From Chloroflexota bacterium (GTDB taxonomy: Bacteria; Chloroflexota; Anaerolineae; Anaerolineales; Villigracilaceae), in NCBI GenBank assembly GCA_023459215.1, contig JAEWVF010000024.1, forward strand, positions 1 to 20,059: a DNA stretch of 20,059 nt, read 5' to 3'. Positions 1 through 7,698 of this stretch are shown here, piece after piece. The position numbers were made by a program, and so were the translations under genes. The notes under the pieces are model-generated. The model did not search any database. It worked only from the letters and a program-made list of their open reading frames with translations, and was not told the DNA's origin. The first letter of the stretch is position 1; each line of letters begins with the position of its first letter.

Positions 1-2
1 AT

Positions 3-470
3 ATCGGCGAACCGGCCCAGGTGGGACAGATCCCCGAAATCGTCGCGCGTCTGGCTGAAAAATTTGATATCCGCCAGTTGACGGTTTTTGCAGCCCAGGA
101 ACTCTCCGAGACCAGCATCCGCCTGACCGTCGATGCGCTTGAACTGGCTCTCAGCGAGGCACTTGAAAATACCAAGAAATTCCACCCCCAGCGCGATCCG
201 AAAGTTGAAATCTCAATCGGGCAGCCGGATGAGCAGATAATTCTCATCCGCATCAGCGATGACGGCTCGAATCTATCCGCTGAACAACTCTCCTGGGCCT
301 GGCTACCCTACTTCCAAGGGGAAAAGGCCTTTACCGGTGAACTGCCCGGAATGGGACTGGGCTTTCCGTTAATGGCCACGCTTGTCTGGGGCGCAGGCGG
401 CACGCTGCGCCTGGGCAACCGCCCCGATGGCCCAGGCATTGTGGTCGAAATGAAAATTCCTCGCGCCTGA
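3..470 (+). CDS. Sensor histidine kinase, C-terminal ATPase domain (5' partial)
   Basis: This is the C-terminal ATP-binding (HATPase_c, GHKL fold) domain of a signal-transducing histidine kinase; the sensor and phospho-acceptor parts lie upstream of the window. The frame is open to the left edge (…IGEPAQVGQIPE), so the GTG at 21 is not taken as the start. Visible boxes are an N-box-like ELALSEALENTKKFHP, a G1 box ISDDGSNLS, and a G2 box GMGLGFPLM followed by GGTLRLGNRPDGPG and a final beta strand. The N-box has the catalytic Glu and an Asn, though the usual second Asn/His pattern is relaxed. The gene ends in a hairpin that overlaps its stop codon, so it is probably transcribed separately from the glycan operon downstream. 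The family is clear; the stimulus and partner regulator cannot be told from this fragment. Confidence 0.85.
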   Translation: MGEPAQVGQIPEIVARLAEKFDIRQLTVFAAQELSETSIRLTVDALELALSEALENTKKFHPQRDPKVEISIGQPDEQIILIRISDDGSNLSAEQLSWAWLPYFQGEKAFTGELPGMGLGFPLMATLVWGAGGTLRLGNRPDGPGIVVEMKIPRA

Positions 471-480
471 GGAATTTTTG
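453..480 (+). terminator. Hairpin overlapping the histidine-kinase stop codon
   Basis: A perfect 10-bp stem has arms AAAATTCCTC (453-462) and GAGGAATTTT (469-478), with a 6-base loop GCGCCT. The TGA stop (468-470) sits at the loop/right-arm junction. The right arm ends in five T (475-479). It is A+T-rich and the T-tract is short and lies mostly inside the stem, so it is probably a modest intrinsic terminator. Confidence 0.55.
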
Positions 481-489
481 CTTAAAAGG

Positions 490-518
490 TTGTCCGCAAT
501 CTGTTTCTACTTTATACT
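490..518 (+). promoter_or_regulatory. Sigma-70-type promoter of the glycan operon
   Basis: TTGTCC (490-495) and TATACT (513-518) are separated by exactly 17 bases, giving a predicted transcript start near 525. This leaves a leader of about 63 bases before the ATG at 588. The in-frame TTG at 534 would be only about 9 bases from the transcript start, which argues against it as the start codon. Confidence 0.6.
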
Positions 519-587
519 AACGAAAAGGTTTAATTGAGACAAAATGAGAATATCCAAAACCGTCCCATAGGGAGAAAAGGAAAGGTC

Positions 588-2552
588 ATGGAGCGTCACC
601 CCAACAACATCAAACCCCCATCCCCTGAAAATAACCGCTGGCTGGTATTTATCGCTATATTTTTAATCATACTCGGCCAAATCTTCCTCTACGCAACCCC
701 AATTAACGAAAAAATTGTTCTACCCAATGCAATGTTCCTGACCATCGCGGGGGTATTACTATTCCTGGTCAGCTTCATAAAAACGAATTTAGCGGCAAGG
801 CTAAATACAAGAATCGGTTGGTCACCCAGCAAAGCGCAAGCCTGGGGGCTGGCCGGCCTGGCATTTTCGATCCTGGCAACCGTTGCCATGCTCAATTTCG
901 AAAAAGCCAGTCTGAGCAACTATACATCCGTGGTGATTTTTTGGCTGATCAGCGGCCTTTGCTATATCGCCGGCTTTGCAAACAGCGACCTTAATAAACA
1001 AGCGCTCCAGGGTTGGCTAAAAAGCCACAAACTGGAATTGGGCCAGGTTGGTTTGATTACCACGCTTGCCGCCGCTCTGCGCTTCTATCAATTGGGCGAC
1101 CTGCCCAGGGTTATTAACGGGGATGAAGCGCTGATCGGTATGCATGCGCTGAGCAGCTACAACCCTGCCCAGGCCAATCCATTCGCCTTTTGGGAAAATA
1201 TCGGCAACCTTTACCTGCATACCATTAACGCTGGCCTGCTGATCTGGGGAACAACCCCGCTCGGGCTGCGGCTGATTCCGGCCATCGCAGGGGTATTGGC
1301 AATCCCGGCAACCTATCTGCTGGCCCGCCAAATCGCAGGGCATCGCATCGCGCTAATCACGATTACTTTGCTGGCCTTCACCCACACCCATTTGCACTTC
1401 AGCCGCACAGTGGCGGTCAGCTACATCCAGGGGAATTGGCTGACACCGCTGGCCCTGTATTTTTTCTTGAGCGGGTTAAATAAGGGGAGTTACTGGCGGA
1501 CCGCGTTGAGCGGCTGCCTGGTTGCTGTTCACCTGGCCATTTACCTGGACGCGCAAATCATCACCGGACTCGTTCTCGCTTACACGCTCATCGCCGCCAT
1601 TTTCTTGCGCTCCTGGTTCAAAACCGTATACAAACAGGCCCTGACCTTCTGGGGCGGGCTGGGAATTATGGTATTGCCCGGCCTGGCTTATTTTTGGAAC
1701 CGGCCAGAGGAATTCTTCAACCGCCTGAACGCTGGCGGCACGTTCCAAACCGGTTGGCTGGCCCAGGAAGTGGTTCTGACAGGCCAAAGCGAAGCGCAAA
1801 TCTTGCTGGGGCGCGTAATCCATGCATTCCTATCCCTGATTTACTATCCAGCCTTTGATTTCTACGGCTCACCAACGCCCGTCCTCAGCCTGATTTCCGC
1901 CAGCCTGTTCCTGGTTGGAATGAGCCTGGCGCTGTGGCAAACCAGAAACGGGAATTTCTTGTTGCTCAATGGTTATTTCTGGGGTGGAACGGTTGCCATT
2001 GCGATTTTCTCAACGCCCCCTTCCGCAGACTCGTACCGGATGCTGATTGTGGTGCCTCCGGCCTTGATCATGGTAGCCATTGGCCTCGACAAACTCCTGG
2101 AAACCTTTGGGGTCGGCTGGCAGCAATCCCGAAAAACCTACCTGCTCGCCACGAGCGTAATCGTTGTAAGCCTGTTCATTTTCAATGTCTGGACCTATTT
2201 CTTTGAGTTCGCCGGGCGCTGCCGTTACGGCGGCGATACCCAAACCCGCTTCGCCTCCTATCTCGGCAATTATGCCCGAACGGTGGATCGGGAATCTGAT
2301 ATTTACCTGTTGTCAAACGAAGTTTTCATGTACGGTTCCCACGCAAGTGTTGACTTCCTAAGCGGCAGGCGCAGAATCATCAATGTTCCAGACCCGGTCG
2401 ACTCCTTCCAATTGGTTTCCGGCGAAACGGTTATCGCAAACCCTGACCGGGTCGTAGAACTGGAAAGCTGGATCCGAACGCGCCCCGGCGGAGAGATACG
2501 CTATGTGTATGATTGTGACCGGATCATCTTACTGGCTTATCAACTTCCATAA
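588..2552 (+). CDS. Polytopic GT-C glycosyltransferase (PMT/ArnT-like)
   Basis: An integral-membrane glycosyltransferase of the dolichyl/polyprenyl-phosphate-sugar-using GT-C class (PMT_2/GT39-GT83-like). Such enzymes transfer a sugar from a lipid-phosphate donor on the outer face of the cytoplasmic membrane. The 654-residue protein has roughly 13-16 hydrophobic segments starting at WLVFIAIFLIILGQIFLYAT, and a hydrophilic C-terminal tail of about 100 residues. The family's acidic pair in the first large external loop is visible as NGDEALIGMHAL (Asp179-Glu180). The ATG at 588 is preceded by GGAGAAAAGG and fits the promoter at 490-518; an in-frame TTG at 534 is the alternative. It is first in an operon that also encodes a DPM1-like GT2, which could make its lipid-linked donor. 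The acceptor (protein, lipid or glycan) is unknown. Class assignment is firm; specificity is not. Confidence 0.8.
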   Translation: MERHPNNIKPPSPENNRWLVFIAIFLIILGQIFLYATPINEKIVLPNAMFLTIAGVLLFLVSFIKTNLAARLNTRIGWSPSKAQAWGLAGLAFSILATVAMLNFEKASLSNYTSVVIFWLISGLCYIAGFANSDLNKQALQGWLKSHKLELGQVGLITTLAAALRFYQLGDLPRVINGDEALIGMHALSSYNPAQANPFAFWENIGNLYLHTINAGLLIWGTTPLGLRLIPAIAGVLAIPATYLLARQIAGHRIALITITLLAFTHTHLHFSRTVAVSYIQGNWLTPLALYFFLSGLNKGSYWRTALSGCLVAVHLAIYLDAQIITGLVLAYTLIAAIFLRSWFKTVYKQALTFWGGLGIMVLPGLAYFWNRPEEFFNRLNAGGTFQTGWLAQEVVLTGQSEAQILLGRVIHAFLSLIYYPAFDFYGSPTPVLSLISASLFLVGMSLALWQTRNGNFLLLNGYFWGGTVAIAIFSTPPSADSYRMLIVVPPALIMVAIGLDKLLETFGVGWQQSRKTYLLATSVIVVSLFIFNVWTYFFEFAGRCRYGGDTQTRFASYLGNYARTVDRESDIYLLSNEVFMYGSHASVDFLSGRRRIINVPDPVDSFQLVSGETVIANPDRVVELESWIRTRPGGEIRYVYDCDRIILLAYQLP

Positions 2553-2561
2553 GGTTCATCT

Positions 2562-3323
2562 TTGAAACCCGAAGAATATGAGTTAATGTACCGGGTCGAA
2601 ACCACCCACTGGTGGTACACCGGTATGGAAGTCATTACCCGGCAACTATTGGCCCAGGCAGGATCACCCGCATCAACCAGCGCCCGGATTCTCGATGCCG
2701 GCTGCGGCACCGGGGGCGCCATCAGCGCCTATTTATCAGAATACGGGACTGTAACCGGCTGCGATCTCTCTGCCCTCGCCCTCGGTTTCTGTCGAAAGAG
2801 AAATCTCGCCAAGTTGGCCCAGGCCTCCGTGACACAATTGCCTTTTGCCAGTGAACAGTTTGACCTGGTCACGAGTTTAGACGTGCTTTACGAGCGCGGC
2901 GTCGCAGACGATCAGGCCGCCATCGTTGAATTCAAACGTGTGCTGCATCCCGCAGGTCATTTGTTCCTGCGCCTGCCAGCATACGATTGGCTGCGAGGCA
3001 GTCATGACCTTCGCATCCAGACCGCCAGGCGTTATACAACCAGCCAACTGGAAAAAATCTTAAAAACCGCCGGGTTCAACATTAAATATCTCACTTACGC
3101 CAATATGTTCCTGTTCCCGTTGGCATTAATCAAAAGGTTGGCTGACAAATGGTTCCAGCCAAATCGTGAAAAATCAGACCTGGAGACTCGCGCCCCCCTG
3201 CTCGACCCAATCTTTGCCGGTATTCTGTCCAGCGAAGCACCCCTGATAACCCGCTATGGACTGCCGTTCGGTTTAAGCGTCCTGGCGCTGGCACAAAAAA
3301 CTGATGACAACCAGCATCCCTGA
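2562..3323 (+). CDS. Class I SAM-dependent methyltransferase
   Basis: A Rossmann-fold SAM-dependent methyltransferase of 253 residues. Motif I is ILDAGCGTGG (43-52), the acidic residue at the end of strand 2 is in VTGCDLS (Asp68), and motif IV-like FDLVTSLDVLY follows. The N-terminus MKPEEYELMY…THWWY is typical of a family of small methyltransferases often found among glycan genes (recalled family resemblance). The start is taken as TTG at 2562, nine bases after the preceding stop and preceded by AAGG; the first ATG (2586) would cut off the conserved MKPEEYEL. The 3' end overlaps the next gene by 20 bases, indicating one transcript. It probably methylates a sugar or a lipid-linked glycan intermediate. 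The substrate cannot be read from the sequence. Confidence 0.8.
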   Translation: MKPEEYELMYRVETTHWWYTGMEVITRQLLAQAGSPASTSARILDAGCGTGGAISAYLSEYGTVTGCDLSALALGFCRKRNLAKLAQASVTQLPFASEQFDLVTSLDVLYERGVADDQAAIVEFKRVLHPAGHLFLRLPAYDWLRGSHDLRIQTARRYTTSQLEKILKTAGFNIKYLTYANMFLFPLALIKRLADKWFQPNREKSDLETRAPLLDPIFAGILSSEAPLITRYGLPFGLSVLALAQKTDDNQHP

Positions 3324-4041
3324 AAAAAAACTGACCAGCATTAGCGCCATCTTCCCGGCTTACAACGATGGCGGAACCATTGCCAGCATGGTGCTGGCAG
3401 CCAGGATCAGCCTGGGCCGCTATAGCGCTGATTACGAAATCATCGTTGTCAACGATGGCAGCAGCGACTACACCGCCGATGTGCTGAACGAGTTGGCCCA
3501 ACACATCCCCGAATTGACAGTCGTTCATCATGAAAGCAACCAGGGCTATGGGGCGACGCTGCGGCACGGCTTTCGCCTGGCGCGCAAAGAGTGGATTTTC
3601 TACACGGATGGCGATGCCCAGTATAACCCGCTGGAGATGGGATTCCTTGTCGATGCGCTGCGGCCAGGCATCGATGTTGTCAACGGGTACAAAATCGCCC
3701 GGAATGATCCGCTGCACAGGAAAATTATCGGGCGCATCTACCACCATGTCAGCCGGATGGCTTTTGGGTTCAAGCTCAGGGATGTCGACTGCGACTTTCG
3801 CCTGATCAGGCGCAAACTCTTTGAAAGCATCCAACTGGAAAGTCGCGACGGGGCAATCTGCGTTGAAATGGTAAAAAAATTCCAGGACGCGGGCTATCAA
3901 TTTGCCGAAGTGCCCGTCAATCATTACCATCGTCAGTATGGAAAATCACAATTCTTCAACTGGTGGCCCATCCTGCGCTCTTTATGGCATTTGGCGCAGC
4001 TCTGGTGGCAACTGGTTGTAAAGAAAACGCACCTGCGCTAA
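3304..4041 (+). CDS. GT2 glycosyltransferase, DPM1/polyprenyl-phosphate sugar synthase-like
   Basis: A 245-residue GT-A fold glycosyltransferase of family 2. Visible are the nucleotide-binding start SAIFPAYNDGGTI, the strand-loop YEIIVVNDGSSD (Asp51), the turn NQGYGATLRHGF, and a metal-binding DxD as TDGDAQYNP (Asp102, Asp104). The NQGYGxALRxGF-like turn and QYNP after the DxD are characteristic of polyprenyl-phosphate mannose/glucose synthases. The C-terminus is Trp-rich and weakly hydrophobic (WWPILRSLWHLAQLWW) rather than carrying clear membrane helices, so it is probably membrane-associated. It would make a polyprenyl-phosphate hexose in the cytoplasm for the GT-C enzyme of the same operon (inference). 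The ATG lies inside the previous gene, and the stop shares a base with the next start (TAATG), implying translational coupling. Confidence 0.82.
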   Translation: MTTSIPEKKLTSISAIFPAYNDGGTIASMVLAARISLGRYSADYEIIVVNDGSSDYTADVLNELAQHIPELTVVHHESNQGYGATLRHGFRLARKEWIFYTDGDAQYNPLEMGFLVDALRPGIDVVNGYKIARNDPLHRKIIGRIYHHVSRMAFGFKLRDVDCDFRLIRRKLFESIQLESRDGAICVEMVKKFQDAGYQFAEVPVNHYHRQYGKSQFFNWWPILRSLWHLAQLWWQLVVKKTHLR

Positions 4042-5042
4042 TGGAACAATCTTTCTCTATTTTTCACGGCAAAAAAGCACTGGTCACGGGTGGAATGGGA
4101 TTTATCGGCAGCAACCTGGCGCTGCGCCTGCACAAACTTGGCGCCCGGGTAATTGTTATCGACACCCTGAACCCCCATTATGGCGGCAATCGTTTCAACC
4201 TGGCAGCAATCAAGGATCAAATCGAAATCCACATTGCCGACATCGGGGATGAACAAAAAGTTTCCGGCATCGTTCCTCAGGTTGAGTTCATTTTTAACCT
4301 GGCCGGGCAGGTCAGTCACATTGACAGCATGACCGACCCCTTGCATGACCTGGAAGTTAACGCCGCCAGTCATCTATCCCTGGTTGAGATGTGCCGTAAA
4401 CTCAACCCCGAGGTGAAAATCGTTTATAGCGGCACGCGCCAGGTTTACGGCATTCCTCAATCCCTGCCCGTGGATGAAACCCATCCCGTTGCGCCCATCG
4501 ATTACAACGGGATCAGCAAAATGGCCGGGGAATGGTATCACCTGGTCGCCCAGCGCACCTATGGTTTAAGAGTAACCAGCCTGCGTATGACCAACGTCTA
4601 TGGCCCGCGCATGCGTGTGCGGGATGCGCGCAAAACCTTTATTGGCGACTGGTTCCGCAGACTGGTTGAAGGCCGCGAGCTGCAGGTTTTCGGCAGCGGC
4701 GAACAAATCCGGGATTTAAACTATGTTGAAGATGTTGTCGATGCCCTGCTCCTGGCTGCCGCCAACCCGGCCAGCGATGGGAAAATCTACAACCTGGGGG
4801 GCGACGAACGCGTTAGCCTGGCAGAACTTGCCCAACTGATGATCGAACTCAACGGCAGCGGAAAGTACCGTCTGGTGCCCTTCCCACCCGCACGAAAACG
4901 GATCGACATCGGCGACTATTACGGCAATTACGCAAAAATCCGCCAGGAAATCGGCTGGCAACCGCAAACCAGCCTGCGCGCAGGCATTTTGCTGACGCTC
5001 GCCTATTACCGAGAACATCAACAGCACTACTGGCGACCATGA
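4041..5042 (+). CDS. NAD-dependent sugar epimerase/dehydratase with variant YxxxK motif
   Basis: An extended short-chain dehydrogenase (GalE/RmlB-like) of 333 residues acting on a nucleotide sugar. The NAD-binding motif is TGGMGFIGS (16-24), with the adenosine-ribose acid at Asp41, LAGQ at 88-91, and SGTRQVYG in place of the usual S-S/T-S-VYG. The catalytic motif is unusual: the text is DYNGISKMAGE, so the position four residues before Lys160 is Asn156 and the Tyr is shifted one residue upstream (Tyr155). Downstream LRMTNVYGPRMR and GSGEQIRDLNYVEDVVDALL are family-typical. Start: ATG at 4041 overlapping the preceding stop as TAATG; a longer in-frame start at 3963 would lie inside the GT2 gene and adds no family sequence. 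The 3' end overlaps the aminotransferase by ATGA. It probably supplies an epimerised or oxidised nucleotide sugar to that aminotransferase. Confidence 0.83.
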   Translation: MEQSFSIFHGKKALVTGGMGFIGSNLALRLHKLGARVIVIDTLNPHYGGNRFNLAAIKDQIEIHIADIGDEQKVSGIVPQVEFIFNLAGQVSHIDSMTDPLHDLEVNAASHLSLVEMCRKLNPEVKIVYSGTRQVYGIPQSLPVDETHPVAPIDYNGISKMAGEWYHLVAQRTYGLRVTSLRMTNVYGPRMRVRDARKTFIGDWFRRLVEGRELQVFGSGEQIRDLNYVEDVVDALLLAAANPASDGKIYNLGGDERVSLAELAQLMIELNGSGKYRLVPFPPARKRIDIGDYYGNYAKIRQEIGWQPQTSLRAGILLTLAYYREHQQHYWRP

Positions 5043-6154
5043 AAATTCCCAGCCTAGACCTTAAAGCCCAATACCAGACCATCCGCCCGGAAATTGAAGC
5101 TGCCATCGCCGGGGTTTTTGCGCGAGGCGCTTTCATCCTGGATGAGGAAACGCGGACTTTTGAGCGCGAATTTGCCGATTTCTGCGGAGTCGCTCACGCG
5201 ATAGGCGTTGACTCGGGCACATCGGCCCTGCACCTTGCCCTGCGCGCCTGCGGCGTTGGTCCCGGCGACGAGGTAATCAGCGTTTCCCATACCGCAGTGG
5301 CCACACTCGCCGCCATCGAGATGTGCGCAGCCCGCCCGACGCTGGTCGATATCACACCCGAAACGATGACCATGGACCCGAAAGGCCTTGAGCAAGCCCT
5401 CAGCCCGAGAACACGCGCCATCATCCCGGTGCATCTGTATGGTTGCCCGGCCAACCTGAATGAAATCCTGGATTTTGCCCAAAAACACCATCTCTTTGTG
5501 ATTGAAGATTGCGCCCAGGCACATGGCGCAACCTGGCGCGGAAAGCCGGTCGGTAGCTGGGGTGACCTATCCGCTTTCAGCTTCTACCCGACCAAAAACC
5601 TGGGAGCTTACGGCGACGGCGGCACCATCCTGACCAACAACCCGGAATTGGCCCAAAAAGTGCGCCGGCTGCGTCAATACGGCTGGGAGCAGCGCTATAT
5701 CAGCCAGGTAAAAGGCTTCAACTGCCGGCTCGACGAACTCCAGGCGGCCATCCTGCGCGTTAAGCTGCGCCACCTGCCCGAGTGGAATGCAAAAAGGAAG
5801 GCCTTGGCAGCTATTTATCATAAGGCTTTGGCTGAAAGCAATTATGTTTTACCACTGGAACCGGCCCAGGCCGGGCACGTTTACCACCAATATGTGATTC
5901 GGCTCAAGCAACGCGATGAGTTGAAAGCCTATCTCGCCTCGCAGCACATCCAGAGTGCCATCCATTACCCCGTCCCGGTTCACCGGCAGCCAGCCTATCA
6001 GAACCTGGGATATCCCCAAGGCAGCCTGCCGGTAACAGAGCAAGCCGCCGAGCAGGTACTCAGCCTGCCGCTCTACCCAGAGATGAGCACAGAAAACATC
6101 AAGCAAGTTTGCGAAAAAATCCTTGAGTTCGAACGTTACCACGCCCGCCCATGA
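5039..6154 (+). CDS. DegT/DnrJ/EryC1/StrS-family sugar aminotransferase
   Basis: A PLP-dependent nucleotide-sugar aminotransferase of 371 residues, full length for the family. Visible are the N-terminal DLKAQYQTIRPEIEAAI, GVDSGTSALHLALRA (phosphate-binding turn), the cofactor-stacking region IEDCAQAHGA, and the Schiff-base lysine in AFSFYPTKNLGAYGDGG (Lys186). The C-terminus has the family-typical HYPVPVHRQPAY and LPLYPEM. It converts a keto-sugar nucleotide to an amino sugar, using glutamate or a similar donor. The start ATG overlaps the epimerase stop as ATGA, so the two are translationally coupled and probably act in sequence. The amino position (C3 or C4) cannot be decided by eye. Last gene of the operon; no clear terminator hairpin follows. 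Confidence 0.9.
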   Translation: MKIPSLDLKAQYQTIRPEIEAAIAGVFARGAFILDEETRTFEREFADFCGVAHAIGVDSGTSALHLALRACGVGPGDEVISVSHTAVATLAAIEMCAARPTLVDITPETMTMDPKGLEQALSPRTRAIIPVHLYGCPANLNEILDFAQKHHLFVIEDCAQAHGATWRGKPVGSWGDLSAFSFYPTKNLGAYGDGGTILTNNPELAQKVRRLRQYGWEQRYISQVKGFNCRLDELQAAILRVKLRHLPEWNAKRKALAAIYHKALAESNYVLPLEPAQAGHVYHQYVIRLKQRDELKAYLASQHIQSAIHYPVPVHRQPAYQNLGYPQGSLPVTEQAAEQVLSLPLYPEMSTENIKQVCEKILEFERYHARP

Positions 6155-6197
6155 CAACCGTCCATGACGTTTGATACATCACAGCCAGGCGCTCCCG

Positions 6198-6206
6198 TGC
6201 TACACT
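6198..6206 (+). promoter_or_regulatory. Extended -10 promoter of the tryptophanase gene
   Basis: TGCTACACT matches the extended -10 pattern TGnTAnAnT and lies 31 bases before the ATG at 6238. The only -35-like hexamer nearby, TTGATA at 6171-6176, is 24 bases away and badly spaced, so activity would rest on the TG extension or on an activator. Confidence 0.45.
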
Positions 6207-6226
6207 GGGCATACATCCCCAAGAAA

Positions 6227-6232
6227 AAGGAG
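6227..6232 (+). promoter_or_regulatory. Ribosome-binding site of the tryptophanase gene
   Basis: AAGGAG sits 5 bases before the ATG at 6238. It is one of the clearest Shine-Dalgarno sequences in the window and fixes that start. Confidence 0.75.
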
Positions 6233-6237
6233 AAAAC

Positions 6238-7614
6238 ATGCCCAAATATTCCCCCGAACCGTTTCGCATCAAGGTAGTCGAACCGATTCGCCTGCCCGCG
6301 CCAGAAGAGCGCCAGGCAGCCATTCGCGCCGCCGGATACAATCCCTTCGCGCTCAAAGCCGAAGATATTTTCATCGACCTGCTGACCGATTCCGGCACCG
6401 GGGCGATGAGTCACCACCAGTGGGCCGCCCTGATGCAGGGCGATGAATCCTACGCCGGGGCGCGCTCCTATTACCGTTTAGCGGAAGCCATTACAGACAT
6501 CATGGGCTTCCGCTTTTTTGTGCCCACCCACCAGGGCCGCGCCGCAGAAAACATCCTGAGCGCCGTGCTGGTCAAACCGGGGCAGTATGTGCCCTCGAAC
6601 ATGCACTTCGACACCACCGATGCCAACATCCGCGCCAGGGGCGGCAAACCGGTCAACCTGGTAATCGACGAAGCTTTTGACCCACAAAATCCGCACCCTT
6701 TCAAAGGCAACATGGATATTGCCAAACTAAAAGCGTTTATCGAGCGGACCGGGGTCGAAAACATTCCCTTCGGAATGGTGACGGTCACAAACAACGCTGG
6801 CGGCGGCCAGCCGCTTTCGATGGAAAATATCCGCGCCATCGCCGAAACCTACCACAGCTTTGGCCTGGCTTTTTACATCGACGCCGCCCGCTATGCTGAG
6901 AATGCCTACTTTATCAAATTGCGCGAACCGGGCTACGAGCATAAACCGGTCAAAGAAATCGCCCACGAGATGTTCTCGTATGCCGATGGCATGACCATGA
7001 GCGCCAAAAAAGATGCCATCGTCAACATCGGCGGACTGCTCTGCCTGAATGATGAATCCATTTTCCAGCGTGTTAAGAATGAATTAATCCTGCGCGAGGG
7101 CTTTCCCACCTATGGCGGACTGGCCGGGCGCGATCTGGATGCCATGGCTGTCGGGCTGTACGAAGCCCTGGAAGAAGAATACCTCGCTTATCGACTGGGG
7201 CAAACCGCCTACCTGGCTGCGCGGCTAAAAGAATACGGCATCCAGATGATCGAACCCGCCGGCGGACACGCCATCTACATCGACGCCGGGCACATGTTGC
7301 CGCATATTCCCCAGGCCGAGTTCCCCGGCCAGGCGCTTTCGGTGGAAATGTATTTGAGCGGCGCGATTCGCGGCTGCGAGATCGGCTCGGTCATGTTCGC
7401 GCACCCCGATCCTGATAGCGGCAAAATGGTTTACCCCAAGCTGGAGCTGGTGCGCCTCGCCCTCCCTCGTCGTACCTACACGCAAAGCCATCTCGATTAC
7501 GTGGCCGATACCATCGGCGAAATCGCCCAGCGCGGCCAACAATTGCGCGGATTCAAATTCAGCTACGCGCCAGAACTGCTGCGGCACTTCACTGCCAGGT
7601 TTGAACCGATCTAA
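6238..7614 (+). CDS. tnaA: Tryptophanase (tryptophan indole-lyase)
   Basis: A PLP-dependent beta-eliminating lyase of 458 residues, collinear with the tryptophanase/tyrosine phenol-lyase family throughout. Tryptophanase splits L-tryptophan into indole, pyruvate and ammonia in the cytoplasm. Family motifs are EPFRIKVVEPIRL, FIDLLTDSGTGAMS, PTHQGRAAENI, the PLP lysine in MSAKKDA (second Lys, 258), EGFPTYGGLAGRD and PRRTYTQSHLD. Two points favour tryptophan over tyrosine: CEIGS stands where tyrosine phenol-lyase has its phenol-binding Arg (MERGI), and the end reads LLRHFTARF with His450, as in TnaA, where the phenol-lyase has Phe. It has its own promoter and ribosome site, and no tnaC-like leader or tnaB permease is seen. 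Its neighbours are glycan genes, so its role here is probably independent catabolism or indole production. Confidence 0.9.
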   Translation: MPKYSPEPFRIKVVEPIRLPAPEERQAAIRAAGYNPFALKAEDIFIDLLTDSGTGAMSHHQWAALMQGDESYAGARSYYRLAEAITDIMGFRFFVPTHQGRAAENILSAVLVKPGQYVPSNMHFDTTDANIRARGGKPVNLVIDEAFDPQNPHPFKGNMDIAKLKAFIERTGVENIPFGMVTVTNNAGGGQPLSMENIRAIAETYHSFGLAFYIDAARYAENAYFIKLREPGYEHKPVKEIAHEMFSYADGMTMSAKKDAIVNIGGLLCLNDESIFQRVKNELILREGFPTYGGLAGRDLDAMAVGLYEALEEEYLAYRLGQTAYLAARLKEYGIQMIEPAGGHAIYIDAGHMLPHIPQAEFPGQALSVEMYLSGAIRGCEIGSVMFAHPDPDSGKMVYPKLELVRLALPRRTYTQSHLDYVADTIGEIAQRGQQLRGFKFSYAPELLRHFTARFEPI

Positions 7615-7636
7615 AAGTTCAAATCAGGCAGCCTGC

Positions 7637-7690
7637 AAATAGAATCAAAAAGGACCGCTTGAAAACAGACGGTCCTTTTTGATTCTATTT
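7637..7690. terminator. Bidirectional intrinsic terminator
   Basis: A perfect 21-bp inverted repeat (7637-7657 and 7670-7690) encloses a 12-base loop. Its core is AAAAAGGACCG…CGGTCCTTTTT, so each strand shows a G+C-rich hairpin tip followed by five U. It lies between the converging tryptophanase (+) and binding-protein (-) genes and should stop both transcripts. Confidence 0.85.
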
Positions 7691-7698
7691 AAGAAGAG

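Noticed and set aside
3130..3930. 266-codon open frame on the minus strand
   Set aside because: It is antisense to the methyltransferase and GT2 genes, whose motifs are unambiguous; the translation shows no family motif. It is a coding shadow.
5054..5524. Minus-strand open frame of 156 codons
   Set aside because: It is the shadow of the DegT aminotransferase gene in a G+C-rich stretch; no motif, no ribosome site.
6171..6206. TTGATA as -35 partner of TACACT before tryptophanase
   Set aside because: The spacing is 24 bases, far outside the usual 16-18; the extended -10 TG is the better explanation.
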